Assembly (NCBI RefSeq): GCF_932526225.1
Contig: NC_064048.1
Coordinates: forward strand, 9,698,515-9,758,514
Reading direction: 5' to 3'
DNA: 60,000 nucleotides
From: Nematostella vectensis
Taxonomy: Eukaryota > Cnidaria > Anthozoa > Actiniaria > Edwardsiidae
Part shown: one piece after another, positions 25,093 through 36,621 of the stretch
How positions within the stretch are numbered: position 1 is the stretch's first letter
How the letters are laid out: every line of letters begins with the position of its first letter
The notes under the pieces: model-generated
The model's input: only the letters and a program-made list of their open reading frames with translations
What the model was told of the DNA's origin: nothing
The model's database searches: none
Position numbers and translations under genes: made by a program

Positions 25093-26329
25093 CAGTGGCG
25101 GATCCAGGGGTGGTGACGGGGGTGACATGTCGCCCCCCTTTTGGGAGAAAAAAAGCGTTTATAAACATAAAAAGATAAATCGTTTCAAATTGTTATAGCC
25201 GAGTTGGATGTATCGCGATGCTATTCACTGGACGGAAATCAAGCAAAGTTCGTGACAGAAAGCCAGGCCACTGCACTAGGCGAAACAAGGCGTTCATTTT
25301 GAATCAGAATGTTCTGACTTGCGGAACAGAAAAGCACTTTTCAACAACCTTTTTAAAACTAAAAGATGGCACATTGGGTATGGTCGAAGCAGTTTCTAAT
25401 CCTAAGCTCTAAAATCACTGTGAGACCGGTGAGACCCCTAATAATGGATGGCAAAAGCGTAAGAATTTTATAGCATGAATTGAATGCGCAACCGGAAATT
25501 TCATGCTAACAAATAGTAGGGTGGTTAAGCAAACTGAAGCTGCGAGGAACTTATCAACTTGCCCCACTGGCAAAGCTTTAGCAACAGCGATACAAGAATT
25601 CCTGGCAATTTTAACCAACTGCCGCCGGCATAGGCATATGAGTTCATAAATGAGCTCGGATAAGAAAGGTTATGTGGGAATAGATAAGTCAGCACCGGAT
25701 GTCGAATATCAAGGATGCTGCGTTCATTTACTGAATCTAGTATCTCGTAGGAGGTTATGTGGGAATAGCTAAGTCAGCTCCAGACGCCGAAAGGATGCTA
25801 CCTTCATTCACTGAAAAAAGTCGTTTGCCACCGCCTGCAATATAGCAAGCAATATGTTGGGTTCTTACCATGAGCTTTTCAAGTTTTTTTGACAACTCGC
25901 CGGCAGAATTCCTTTAAAATTGTGTTGTGATTAATGCACTTGCACTCGAAAATAGAAAGCGCAAACTGGAAGATTTTCGCAAAATTTGCTGGGTTGCACG
26001 TTAGGATATGTAATAGTGTCGATCGACAGAATGGAGGTCTGTAGGCGTTTTATTGCAGCGCAACCATGGCGGATGGCGTTATCTTCTTTTCTAAGTGTTC
26101 CTCCAAAAAAGTCCGTAGTAAGAGGAGCTGTTATGCTTTTGGTTCTCTACTAATTCGAAACTTCAATAAGTAACGTGATTTTCACAAACAGGGAAATTAA
26201 ATGTATTCTCGAAATTTTGTAGAAGATTTTGTAACATGAAATATATATTCCTTGAAATCTGGAAAAAAATCGAGACAGCCTTTCAAAAAAGTCACCCCCC
26301 TCCTTTTCTAAATCCTAGATCCGCCACTG
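25093..26329. mobile_element. 1.24-kb element with CAGTGGCGGATC ends, CCACT target duplication
   Basis: The left end CAGTGGCGGATCCAGGGG is mirrored at the right by CTAGATCCGCCACTG. The flanking 5-mers at 25088-25092 and 26330-26334 are both CCACT. CAG-initial ends are typical of hAT-type elements, whose duplications are usually 8 bp, so the assignment is tentative. The interior holds only short, degraded ORFs. Confidence 0.6.
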
Positions 26330-27399
26330 CCACTGACGGTAGCCTTGGGCTGCCTGTGTTGTCACCAGATTCATGCTTTAAAGCGACGCGCTGATTGGTA
26401 ATTCAAGCCACGCTGTCAAATTGAATCCGAATGTTGCATCCAGTGGTAAACAAACGAGCCTCATAAAAACACCTTTGGAAAGCTGAATAATCCTTGGCTT
26501 GCACAGACCATAATTCCTCCAATCATTCATAAATCATGAGCTAATGCGACCTTATGCCAATCTTATTTGAAATAGGTGTATATTTGTAACTTTAAGTGAA
26601 GATTTTATTATTGTTTCTTCATTTACCCAAAAATACCCATCCAATTGATTATATTATTAGGCAGGTTGATCACATCCTTTTTTGGGCAAATTAACTTTTT
26701 TTTTTAGCAAATATTCGCCTATATTTCCTGTGTTTGCACAAGCTGAATAAACTTGTATAAAAATAGCATTTACCTATGACAAATAGCCTCAAGGCAATTA
26801 TGTTCCCGCCTTGGAAAACAAAAAATCACTTTTATATTTCCGCTTGCTGTATTCTATATAAGTCTGCGCTTTTTTATAGTTATACACAAAAAAAAACGTT
26901 TGCTACCATATCTTCGATCAATTGCATGACATTTATACACCGAGGCCTAAATAAAACGTTTATTAAGATTATTATCATTCGTAAACCAATCCTGATTAAG
27001 CTAATCCAAACGAACCCAGCGGTTAACATTATTGCTTATTCCGAATATCAACAGTTCAATAGGAGAATGACATCGCACATTTATGCTTATGAAATATTGA
27101 TTCCGCTCTTTTCCATTGTTATGGAGATCTTAACGTAGCAAGTACATTTTCCCGCCTTATATCAACATAATACGTGCGCAAATCAGTCGCAGTTAGCTCG
27201 TTTGGGAAACAGAGCCGACACACTATTACATTTTACTGCGGGACACTTGATGAAATTGCGCAAATTCTATAGCATTTGTGTCCGCATGTAAAAGCCTTAT
27301 CCGGCACCTAATTGTTTCGCTTTGTAAAACAAACGCATTGCCATTGTTTTATCTTCAATTTATCACAGATCCTCAAAGTGATTCTTCCAAAATTTTGCT
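26330..27399. other. AT-rich upstream region of the second GPCR
   Basis: No coding motif. An open frame at 26776-27138 has AT-driven composition and no recognisable domain. Confidence 0.4.
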
Positions 27400-28431
27400 A
27401 TGGAAAAGAGCTTGGATCGACTGCAAGAAGATCTCGCGTCCCGAGGGACGGCACGTATTTTTATAGAGATTTTTGTGTTTTTCACTGAGTTTATCATTGG
27501 GATTCTTGGGAATTTCCTAGTTGTATGGGTCCTCTACAAAAAGAGACGCGACGGAAAAGTGATACATTACTTTATCGCCGCACTAGCTGTTTCAGACATT
27601 CTACTGATTGCAGATCACATATTTCTAACTACTCCAGTTTTAGCTCTGAGCAAATGGCCCTTCCATGATATCTTTTGCCAGTTGCATGGAATCCTTAACT
27701 TCTTATGCGTCAGTGCTTCGGTCCTCGTTATGGCAGCTGCGGCAGTGAATCGCTACTTCCAAGTTGTGCGAAGGAACTATTACCGACTCATATTCACCCC
27801 AAGGCGTACAAAACTCATCATATGTGCGGCATGGTTGCTGGCTTGTATCACACCTACTCAGTATCTGGCAAGTGGCGGACGATATATCTTCAACCCAGGG
27901 AAGTGCTTTTGCTTTCAAGAACACAGCTTGCAACTCAACACATGGCTGGTATATGCAAACGTTTTCATCTCAATGAACGTCATTATCTTGTGTTATTACA
28001 AGATTTTCCGTACAATTAAAAACCACCAAGCCGCCTTGAAGGAAAACAGGAATTCTATATCAGGGCCAAGTACGCAAGATATAAAAGTCACACGAACTCT
28101 TTTTTTGACTGTTGTAGGATTTCTAATTTGTTGGACACCTATTTTAGTCATGGACATAATCGATTTCGTTAAAGGGGAATTCGCTCTTCCTCGAGAACTG
28201 TATTTTCTCTATACCTACGTAGGAGTTCTTTCCTCGGTCATCAACCCTTTTATATACGGCGCCATGAACCCTATGTTCAGGGAGGAATACAAACACGTTT
28301 TTAGACTCGCAAGTTTCCGTGGTCGAAATTCAGCGGTTGTACACGTTGAAGCATCAGCAGGTGTGTCATCCGTTTCCTGTCGGAATAGAGGGGCAAATGA
28401 TACTAAATCGACAGAAATTGAAGCTGCATAA
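27400..28431 (+). CDS. Rhodopsin-family GPCR, melatonin-receptor-like, 343 aa
   Basis: Single-exon seven-transmembrane receptor. TM1 has the LGNFLVVWVL core and TM2 the LAVSD motif. A cysteine precedes TM3 (FCQLHG) and cysteines lie in ECL2 (CFCFQEH), so the conserved disulfide is present. TM3 ends in VNRYFQVV: NRY in place of DRY is characteristic of melatonin-type receptors. TM6 carries CWTP and TM7 carries NPFIY followed by an amphipathic helix 8 (MFREEYKHVF). The Ser/Thr-rich tail of about 50 residues offers phosphorylation sites. The first in-frame ATG gives a short N-terminus without a sequon, as usual for this group. Cnidarian genomes hold many melatonin-like receptors whose ligands are undefined, so the name refers to similarity only. 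Confidence 0.92.
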   Translation: MEKSLDRLQEDLASRGTARIFIEIFVFFTEFIIGILGNFLVVWVLYKKRRDGKVIHYFIAALAVSDILLIADHIFLTTPVLALSKWPFHDIFCQLHGILNFLCVSASVLVMAAAAVNRYFQVVRRNYYRLIFTPRRTKLIICAAWLLACITPTQYLASGGRYIFNPGKCFCFQEHSLQLNTWLVYANVFISMNVIILCYYKIFRTIKNHQAALKENRNSISGPSTQDIKVTRTLFLTVVGFLICWTPILVMDIIDFVKGEFALPRELYFLYTYVGVLSSVINPFIYGAMNPMFREEYKHVFRLASFRGRNSAVVHVEASAGVSSVSCRNRGANDTKSTEIEAA

Positions 28432-28503
28432 AAACTGTTTCCGGTCGGAATAGAGGGGCAAGTGATACTAAATATGCAGACATTGATTTTGCGTGAAAAC
28501 TGG
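28378..28503. repeat. Tandem duplication of the GPCR tail end
   Basis: GTCGGAATAGAGGGGCAA occurs at about 28380 inside the coding end and again at about 28444 just after the stop codon, followed in both by GTGATACTAAAT or ATGATACTAAAT. The coding 3' end has thus been duplicated by about 63 bp, with the stop in the first copy. Confidence 0.8.
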
Positions 28504-31032
28504 CACAATGAAATAATGAAATTCCTTGATATTCATTGTGTTTTCTTGCTGATATGCACGCCTATTTCCTATGTCAAGCCCGATTTTCGCTTCACCAACC
28601 GAGGCCAGGTCCCGAAAAATCGCAGATATAAGTACTCTGGACGACAATCGGTTAGACAAATCGGCTCCCGTTTGCACCATAGCCTTTATGTACAAAACAG
28701 TAAGTATGGATTACTATGGCATACAAGAACTGTGGATAATTTATTGGTTTAATTTAAGATACTGCTAGTCTTTACAGTTGGGCTTCAACATTAATGCAAA
28801 ATAAAAATATTCTTAGACGGCAATCGTTGCCAGTGCTTAACTTAAAATAAAGATAGAGATTAAAAAAAGACGAGCGTTATGCTTACGAGTTTAGTTTTTT
28901 TTTGTTAAATATCATCAATAATAATCATGATAATTTATTATTTGTACATATTTGCATTTTGCCAAGTTCGTAAAAACTAAAGTCCACAAGAGACAGAAAC
29001 TAGATAAAGCTCCACTAGCTAGTCAGATATCAGGTGTTATCAGGTCGGTCCCTGATATCTAGCCGTCCAGATAGGATACCAAATTTTTGTACAAAGTACT
29101 TATTAAATCACACTTATTACAACACTGCGTCTTGTCATATTTCTATAGGATGCAAGAAAATACAGGCAAATCAAATCAAGCAATTAGTTTATTCTTACAA
29201 ATAATTATTCCTAAGAAACTTAGAAACGGTCAAAAATAATGCCAGTTGTTAGCTTCCGCGCTGACGCATCTATTTTTTATTTAAAAGGTGTATACAGTAA
29301 AAAGACATTTCTAAGCACAACTGTTTTTATATTTGCGCATATGTGTAAAAGACATTACACAGCGTTGAAAGGTAAAAAGAAGAAGAAGAAGAAGAAGAAG
29401 AAGAAGAAGAAGAAGAAGAAGAAGAAGAAGAAGAAGAAGAAGAAGAAGAAGAAGAAGAAAAGAAGCATTTTCCATGATATAAACGCGGCTATATATCTAT
29501 TTAGATTCATAGGGCTCATGCAATGCTAGAAACTATTATTTGAGCAATACAATAGTAGCAGTACAATATCCCTAGCTCTTGTTTAAATTCCTACCTACTG
29601 TACCAGCTAATGATTTGACACTTGGGAAAGAATAGATTTTTAAAGATAAAAATATTAAAATATCTGGGTCGAAGAAAACGATAAATTCACTAGCAACCAA
29701 TTTTGGATTCAAATGCCTGAACGTGCATTAGTTCACTTCAGAGATTTTACGTTATTTTCGACAAGGGTAATTAAACCTGACGGGTTAAGGAAATGAAACC
29801 TCCAATTAGGGTATAACCTATCTCCGTCTATTTTCATTACGGAAAACTAATGCCATTTCGCCTGAGGAAACGGATTCTGTATTTCCTCAGCCCATTTATC
29901 AATTTTCCACCCTGTTCACACTCTCATGAGAGTATTGTGTCTGTTTTACCGTCCCACTTTATTTAGGCGATTACACAAAAAGATGCGTGCTGTGAATTCC
30001 AAAATTGTCAAAGTGTCCACGGTAGCGCGCGTCGCCCTGTCATTATTGGTAGCTTTTGTAAAAGAGAATAGAAAGACGCTACAGTGCCGAGTTGCCCATA
30101 GGGGCTGAATGGCCCGTGCCCCAGCCCCAGTTCATTTCAAAAAGTATAAGGAGATACCTAAAAGGGACATTGCTGCCTCCCTTCCCTGTCCCCGAGAGGC
30201 TTAGTACGGCCCTGCGTTTCTCCCTGGAGTATTGTAATCAGCCCATCGGGAAAATAGGGGGTGATCGGATATTGACAGGAGATACGACGTATTTCCTGTT
30301 TCATTGTTGCTTGAAAAAAAAAATGGCCTGATTTTTTTTAGATTCAGATAGTCAGATATTTTTTGGGATGTATGAGGATGTTAGCTTTTATAATCTGCCG
30401 AACTGCTACAAACATCCCTTATCCCTTTCTACTGGCTGTGTTCTATGTCCGTGAGCATTTGTTTGCACCAGGAGCTCAAATACAAGATCACACTTCGGAG
30501 CTCAAACACAAACTCCAGACTCTCAAGATTAACTCTACTCAATCTAAAGTATTTGAAGAGTGAACATCAGTCAGCCTGACATATCGTACTAAAATATTAT
30601 TCTGTTTATTATTCGCTGGTAGTGCCCGCTCAGTGCGACTCTTAATCAGACTGAAAGCAGTTTTTTGCTGAAACTTGACACGCAATTTTTAATGCGATTT
30701 GTAAGACAATTACTTATGTGTTAACATCTGCTTTTCTTTTGCACCTTGCAATGCAATTTTTGTCGAGTTGCCCGAACATTGCGAGAAAAAACTATACCCT
30801 TTGTATCATTTTCTGCAACCTACAAAAAAACTATTTCTAATTCCTCATCGTTAAAATGCAACGATGCTAAGTGTCTAAAAAGTTAAAAAAAAGTTTTTGA
30901 GGTAAAACTTGACATATCCGTCTTAAATAAACATCAAGAGGTGGCCACCTGCACCAGAGGACGGCCATTTGGCGACTGACGACACACTACTCTGACGCAG
31001 TCTTTCCCTTACAGACGCGTTGGCAATGGAGA
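28504..31032. other. Spacer with (AAG)n microsatellite
   Basis: A trinucleotide run lies at about 29376-29462, and the lysine-rich ORF over it is an artefact. No other gene is supported in this 2.5-kb stretch. Confidence 0.5.
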
Positions 31033-31036
31033 TTAA

Positions 31037-31267
31037 AGCCGCATTGTCACCAGTCGATTACGTAACAATCTCCGATGATTTTTAACGGAAAACGCGAAAT
31101 ATATTTCCAAATATTGAAAGCAGTGTGTCTATTGCATGTTTCTTCGAGGATGTGATAATTTAGAGCGAATGTCATGTTACATATCTTGGATTCTAATAGA
31201 TTCTTTTGTCTTTTAACGGTCGAGGTTTCCGTCGGACCTCCGGAAGTGAACTGGTGACATTGCGGCT
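31037..31267. mobile_element. TTAA-flanked MITE, copy 1
   Basis: AGCCGCATTGTCACCAGT at the left end is mirrored by ACTGGTGACATTGCGGCT at the right. Both sides are flanked by TTAA (31033-31036 and 31268-31271). TTAA duplication points to piggyBac- or Kolobok-type mobilisation. No coding capacity. Confidence 0.8.
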
Positions 31268-31797
31268 TTAATCAATACTGGACTTCTCCTTTTTTGTGTA
31301 ATTTCGACGCTATGTTTAGCAACACCATACTCAGCGCAGATGCACAGTCATAACGTCGACCACAGGCTGATCAGCTAGAAATCAGTATAGAAATGAATAA
31401 TGGATCAATAATAAAATCGCTATGTTCCTGAAGGTAATTTAGCATTCAATTATCCTGAGGAAAAAGAATAGTCTTAAAAAAACATTTGCTAGCTCATTTC
31501 ATCAAAAGTATGTAAATCCTACACGTAATCTGAAATGTCCAAGAATTCGGGTAGATCACGAACACGTATAGAGGTCTTCTCTCCTTATTTGGAAATTTGA
31601 AAGCTCTGCGACCGGTTGGTCGCGCGGTCTTTGCGCGTCCTGAAACTAGAGGTGTGAGGTCATAGGTATCTTTTATGGAAAAAGCCTTGTATATGAAGAT
31701 TCCTTTATAAGAAATGACCCTCTTTTTGGCCGCCAAGCGGCCCTGTGTACGCGTCTGCTCTGTGTCCATTTGCCCTCTTTTTAATATAGAGACATAC

Positions 31798-34700
31798 CTG
31801 TTAAATTGCAGCCACCGCGTCCGCTTTGAAGAACATCAAACTGTTGACAGACTCCAGGGTAGTCAGGGCAGATCCCTTTCAGAGTAAACTCAAGAATCGC
31901 GACACTCAGAGCTGGGTCGGTCCACGACGAACTAAGAACTCGACTTTTTTGCATCCAGCTCATCTTGTCGGATTTCTTTGCGTTGAAAATCATGTGAAGC
32001 ACCGAGACCCCCTCAACATACGCATTTACAAGCACCTGTTAAGAAATATTTTGATGCCGTTAATCGTTACTAAAGTGAGGGGTGAATAAGGCAGAAGCGA
32101 TTTCTTTCAGGGATTTCACCGAGGCGAATGGGGACGAGGGGATTTATAGAACAAATGGCGAGAGCCAAACACTTTTTTTAACGTTTTGTTCGCGAAAGGA
32201 ATCAGTTATTGTAGACGTTCCTCCAGGTTTCGATTTTCATTGTTACGTTGTAACAATGTTTTTGTTTTTATGTAATTGCTTTTATTGTTCTATTGTGTAA
32301 TTTACATGTCCTGGTGATATTATAAGGGTGATATAATGTAATATTACTCCCTTTTCAATAGTATTGTTAAGGTAATGAATAGAAATTTTGGGTTGGACAT
32401 GCCCCAGTAACCTAGAGTATGAAAGTTTGTCATTATCCTCCTTGTTTGAAGGAGGTGGGTGGGGCGACCGCTCTGTTACTGTGCGTGCTGGCCAATTTAT
32501 AAAAACCCGTGCAAACTGCGCCAGCACCTGCCGCCATTGCTGGCGAATATTTGCTAGACTAACCACAAGACAAAGGAAATGTCAGAAAGTCCATTTCCCA
32601 GTTTGACATTTCCTTTATCTTATTGTCAGTCAAGCAAAATTCGCCAGCAATGCTGGCAAGTGTTGGCGCAGTTTGCACGGGGCTTAAAACCGCATTGTCA
32701 CCAGTTTACTTCCGATCGATTACCTAACAATATCCGATGATTTTTAACGGAAAACTCGAAAAAATATTTCAAAATATTGAAAGCAGTGTGTCTATTGGAA
32801 GTTTCTTTGAGAATGTGATTGATAATTTAGAGCGGATGGCCTGTTAAATATCTCGGATTCTAATAGATTATTTTGTCTTTTAACAGTTGAGGTTTCCGTC
32901 GGACCTCCGGAAGTAAACTGGTGACAATGCGGCTTTAAGAGCTTGGATTATTACGTGGTTCCTTTATTTATGCTATAATGATCAACATTTCTCTATGGAC
33001 GATATTATACTGATATCAGATATTCTAATGAGGTTACGCTCAGTGTAAACAGGGCCAATAAGCAAGCATGCAAGGGCCGTTGACCATAAGGCACAGGAAA
33101 TGTTGTGCCAAACAGCCTTACAGCCAAGGGCATACAACGAGCCCCCCTTCCCGAAACACGTTAAAATGGCAAATTTCGTCGTTTAAATACGTTCTAATGC
33201 CATTATACATCACCTCCCCACGTCCCGTGTAAACAGCACCAACATCAGGCAGCGATCAGGCAGCGCTGCTGGTCTTTATTCACTGGCCACAAGACAAAGG
33301 GCATGCTGGAATCCCTGTGTCACGTGGTCAGTCGAGCAAGAATGCCAACAATATGCTGACTGTTGTTGGTGCTGTGCTGTTGGTGCTGACACGGGTCTTA
33401 AAACAGTGCTCAAACGTTTGTTAACATTGTTTGGCCAGCGTCGCGCTTGGTTTGTGCCCGGCTTGTGCTGTTTTGACGGGCTGTAAAATAGTGAAGTATA
33501 AAAATACCTCACTCGGTCCGAAGGCATCCCACTCCTCTACGATTATACTCTTGTAATGGCTTGTGTTTGTCTTCATGACGGAGAATACGTTACTGTCCAT
33601 GTCACGCGTGACATCAGAGGCCCACAAAGCAGAAGCGGTCAGCGGTGAAGCTCCAGAGACGGCTTTGAATACCATTGTCCATCCTAAAAAACAAAATTTA
33701 TATTACAACACGCGGCTTAGAAAATGTGAAAATGAAGCGATGACGTTCAATACATGTCATTGCCATTTTTGGCGGATTCAGACATCAAAATGGGAGAGAC
33801 AGATAAACAAGAAAATAAAATGGGTGGATGATTTAATAGAAATACATCAAAATTGGTCATTGATAGGGCACAGTTTAAACAGGACTATTGTGCAGAAAAA
33901 GTATATGATATGAAAGCTTTAAATATCTTGTTATTTCATGGTGCAAGAATTTCGTCAGCAGCTGGGTGTGACCCCTTAATCCTTCATTAAAAGCCACACT
34001 TCTAATACAACAAAAGAAAATAGATGATATTTATTACCACCATCCATCTTCGTCATTTCACAGTAAACATCGCTCAAAGCCCCGGATCCGTTAGGGGTCC
34101 TTATACGGTAGACACCGCTGAATGTGAAATCGAGGGCTCGGATGGACGCACAACTTCGAGGAGCTATAGAAAAAATAGTATAGGTATATAGTAATAGTAT
34201 AGTATAGCCAGGCTAACAATTGCATATAGGAGCGGTTTCCTATTCGTACTTTTCTAGTGACATTTACCTTTTTCGCAGTTTATTCCCGTAAAACCTGGTT
34301 GACACTTGCATGAATAGTTATTCGCGTGATCCGTACAGTTACCATCATTCAAACAGGGGTTTCCAGCGCACTCGTCTATGTCTGTTGAAAGAATAGGCCA
34401 TTTCAGCTATAAGCATGCGCGCGCACTCACCATGGAAACCTACCTCAACTACCGTCATGCAACGCGCGCGTCGTTTGGTGCAGGCTTAAAAATGCGCACG
34501 CTGCATGCTGGTAGTTGAAGTAGGTTTCCATGGTAATGCGAGCAAACTTTTAGCTGGAATGGCCTTATTATAGCTAACTAGTCGGTACCCATGGAACATT
34601 CACGTTAAGCATAAACGTTACTAAATTTTAATCAGCTCCAAGATTTATCGATTCGCCCTTTGTCCCTTTTGGGGAGATGGTGTTTCCCCGCCCTTTTTAT

Positions 34701-34968
34701 TATTGTATTCTCGCCGATTATTATTGGCGTAATTATATTCTTTGGTATGTTATTTGTAGATATTATATGAAGAATAACTTCATTGGAAAATTGGAGACTA
34801 ACATTGTGTTGATGTGGGTGCAATTCAGAGTAAATGTGGCTTTTTTTAACACACCTATCTCGCAGTTTCTCTCTGTATATCCTGGCTGACACGTGCATGT
34901 ATAATTGTTGACTTGATCAGTGCAGTTTCCTCCATTTTTACACGGACTGCTATCACACTCGTTGATTT
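31798..34968 (-). CDS. Secreted EGF / fibrinogen-like matrix protein, five exons (partial)
   Basis: Minus-strand exons with consistent phases: 34855-34968 and 34268-34381 (114 bp each, phase 1-1) encode calcium-binding EGF domains. They read [15 protein letters not shown] and [15 protein letters not shown] and end in [17 protein letters not shown] motifs. Exon 34038-34163 (126 bp) encodes a fibrinogen-like start (SGVYRIRTP, then [12 protein letters not shown]). Exon 33508-33683 continues [11 protein letters not shown] and exon 31798-32035 continues [16 protein letters not shown]. The fibrinogen-like part recalls an extracellular domain found in cnidarian secreted and skeletal-matrix proteins (from memory of the family). 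The protein is expected to be extracellular. The C-terminal exon was not found. The 5' side probably continues at the EMI exon 59588-59717, whose phase-1 end fits the first EGF exon. Confidence 0.8.
32516..32681. mobile_element. CCCGTG-end MITE, copy A
   Basis: CCCGTGCAAACTGCGCCAGC at the left is mirrored by GCGCAGTTTGCACGGG at the right. The interior contains CCACAAGACAAAGG, shared with copy B. It lies inside an intron or the flank of the EGF gene. Confidence 0.7.
32688..32934. mobile_element. TTAA-flanked MITE, copy 2
   Basis: Same family as 31037-31267: AACCGCATTGTCACCAGTTT at the left and ACTGGTGACAATGCGGCT at the right, with TTAA at 32684-32687 and 32935-32938. It also keeps the terminal TTTACTTCCG / CGGAAGTAAA arm, which is deleted in the left arm of copy 1. 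Confidence 0.8.
33224..33395. mobile_element. CCCGTG-end MITE, copy B
   Basis: Starts CCCGTGTAAACAGCACCAAC and ends TTGGTGCTGACACGGG. It shares the CCACAAGACAAAGG interior with copy A. The ends resemble those of the 22.9-kb nested element (CCCGTGCGAAATGAAA) only in the first 6-7 bases. Confidence 0.65.
34393..34568. mobile_element. Fold-back MITE in the EGF gene intron
   Basis: Near-palindrome: ATAGGCCATTTCAGCTATAA and CCATGGAAACCTACCTCAAC are mirrored by TTGAAGTAGGTTTCCATGG and AGCTGGAATGGCCTTAT. It sits between the two EGF exons. No coding capacity. Confidence 0.7.
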
Positions 34969-35451
34969 CTGGAGGAAGAAAGATGAAAAAGTATCCAAGG
35001 GGGGATAAGAACAGACGGTGGTGATCGTCAAAATCGGCAAAATCGATTTCAACCCTAAGAATGGCACTTTGGGCGTGGTCAACAGAAATTCTTGTGGTCG
35101 AAGGAATTTTAAACTCTAAGAGATGGCAGAATCGGAAAAAAGTTCAACACCCCCTTAGAAATAGAAATTGGTCGAATTTTATTCCCTAAGACATAACAGA
35201 ATCGAAAAAAAAGACGTTAAACATCCCCTTAGAAATAGCAGAAATTTATACCCTAAGAGATGGCAAAATCGGAAAAATCCTTCAACACCCCCTAAGGGAT
35301 GGCAGCCAATTTTTCTGGAGAGTCCCCACCACACACACACAAACCGTGAAGAAAATATATCAGATTTAGAATTAGATATTCGAAAATTGCTCTGTTTCAG
35401 CACTCTTAATTTAAAAGAAGATTTGTAACCGTAGAAATTATCAGCCAATCA

Positions 35452-35860
35452 TTTGTGTGGCGCTTTCTGTACTTACCATTTGGGCACCAGTACTGACGTG
35501 CTTCAATTGCATTTACTATGTACCAAGTGCTGGGAGGTTGTGTTGAAGTACTTACCATTTACTGTGTACCAAGTGCTCGGAGGTTGTGTTGAAGTACTTA
35601 CCATTTACTATGTACCAAGTGCTGGGAGGTTGTGTTGAAGTACTTACCATTTACTGTGTACCAAGTGCTCGGAGGTTGTGTTGAAGTACTTGCCATTTAC
35701 TGTGTACCAAGTGCTGGGAGGTTGTGTTGAAGTACTTGCCATTTACTATGTACCAAGTGCTGGGAGGTTGTGTTGAAGTACTTACCATTTGGGCACGAAG
35801 TTCTAACATGCTTCACCTGCATTTACTGTGTACCAAGTGCTCGGAGGTTGTGTTGAAGTA
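35452..35860. repeat. Exon-derived minisatellite, left half
   Basis: Tandem units of about 47 bp (ATTTACTGTGTACCAAGTGC, GGAGGTTGTGTTGAAGTACT) mixed with the longer 80-bp form that contains TTACCATTTGGGCAC. Read on the minus strand, the longer form matches the end of the EMI exon (CCCAAATG) followed by its GTAAGTAC donor. The array stops abruptly at TA (35859-35860), where a transposon end begins, and resumes at 58764. Confidence 0.85.
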
Positions 35861-36621
35861 CCCGTGCGAAATGAAACTGGGATATTCCAAGACTTTCTGT
35901 AATATCCTTGAATATCTCACGATATTCATCTTAGAACATCCTGCGATTTCCTAGGATATTCTAGATACAAGGTGTGAATTTTCACGGTAAATTTGGACCG
36001 ATATTCCAGGATATTCTAGGATATCTCAAAAGGCATAGTCTTACTTTAAACAGGATTTTCTACGATATTCTGGAATATCCAATTGGATATAATGCGATTT
36101 TTTGGAATATGCATTAATGTGACAGGGAATGCATAGATGCGTTGTTCCTTTTGCGATAAAGAACGATATTCTTTGACAATATTGGATTTTCTTTGATTTT
36201 AGTGAATGCATAATCGGATTTTATAAGATTTTTCGGAATTGAAGGAAATTGTTATTGTTATTGACATATTGTCATTTTGCAGAATATTATACGCTTTTCT
36301 TGGATATCCGGTAATTTATTACAAATAGCTAGCAATATTTTCCAGCAAATAATTTTATTTTTAGAATACAGAACAAATTTACAATTATCTCAAAATTTGA
36401 TAATCAACTTTATAATTTTCGGATACAACGTGAACAGTGACTTCTATAACGTTATAGAAATCAGCAAAAATCGTTAAAAGACAAAACCAAATTCGACAAA
36501 AAGTTGGTATATAAGGCAAGCTAAAATATCTCTATGATTAAAAAACCTACTTAAGCGGACATTTTACACCAACAATGGACATTTCACTTAGCTTTACTGA
36601 AGACTTTTTTGGTTTTGTCTT

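Noticed and set aside
26776-27138. 120-residue plus-strand ORF
   Set aside because: AT-rich composition, no domain, no codon pattern like its neighbours.
29239-29529. Lysine-run ORF
   Set aside because: Translation of the (AAG)n microsatellite.
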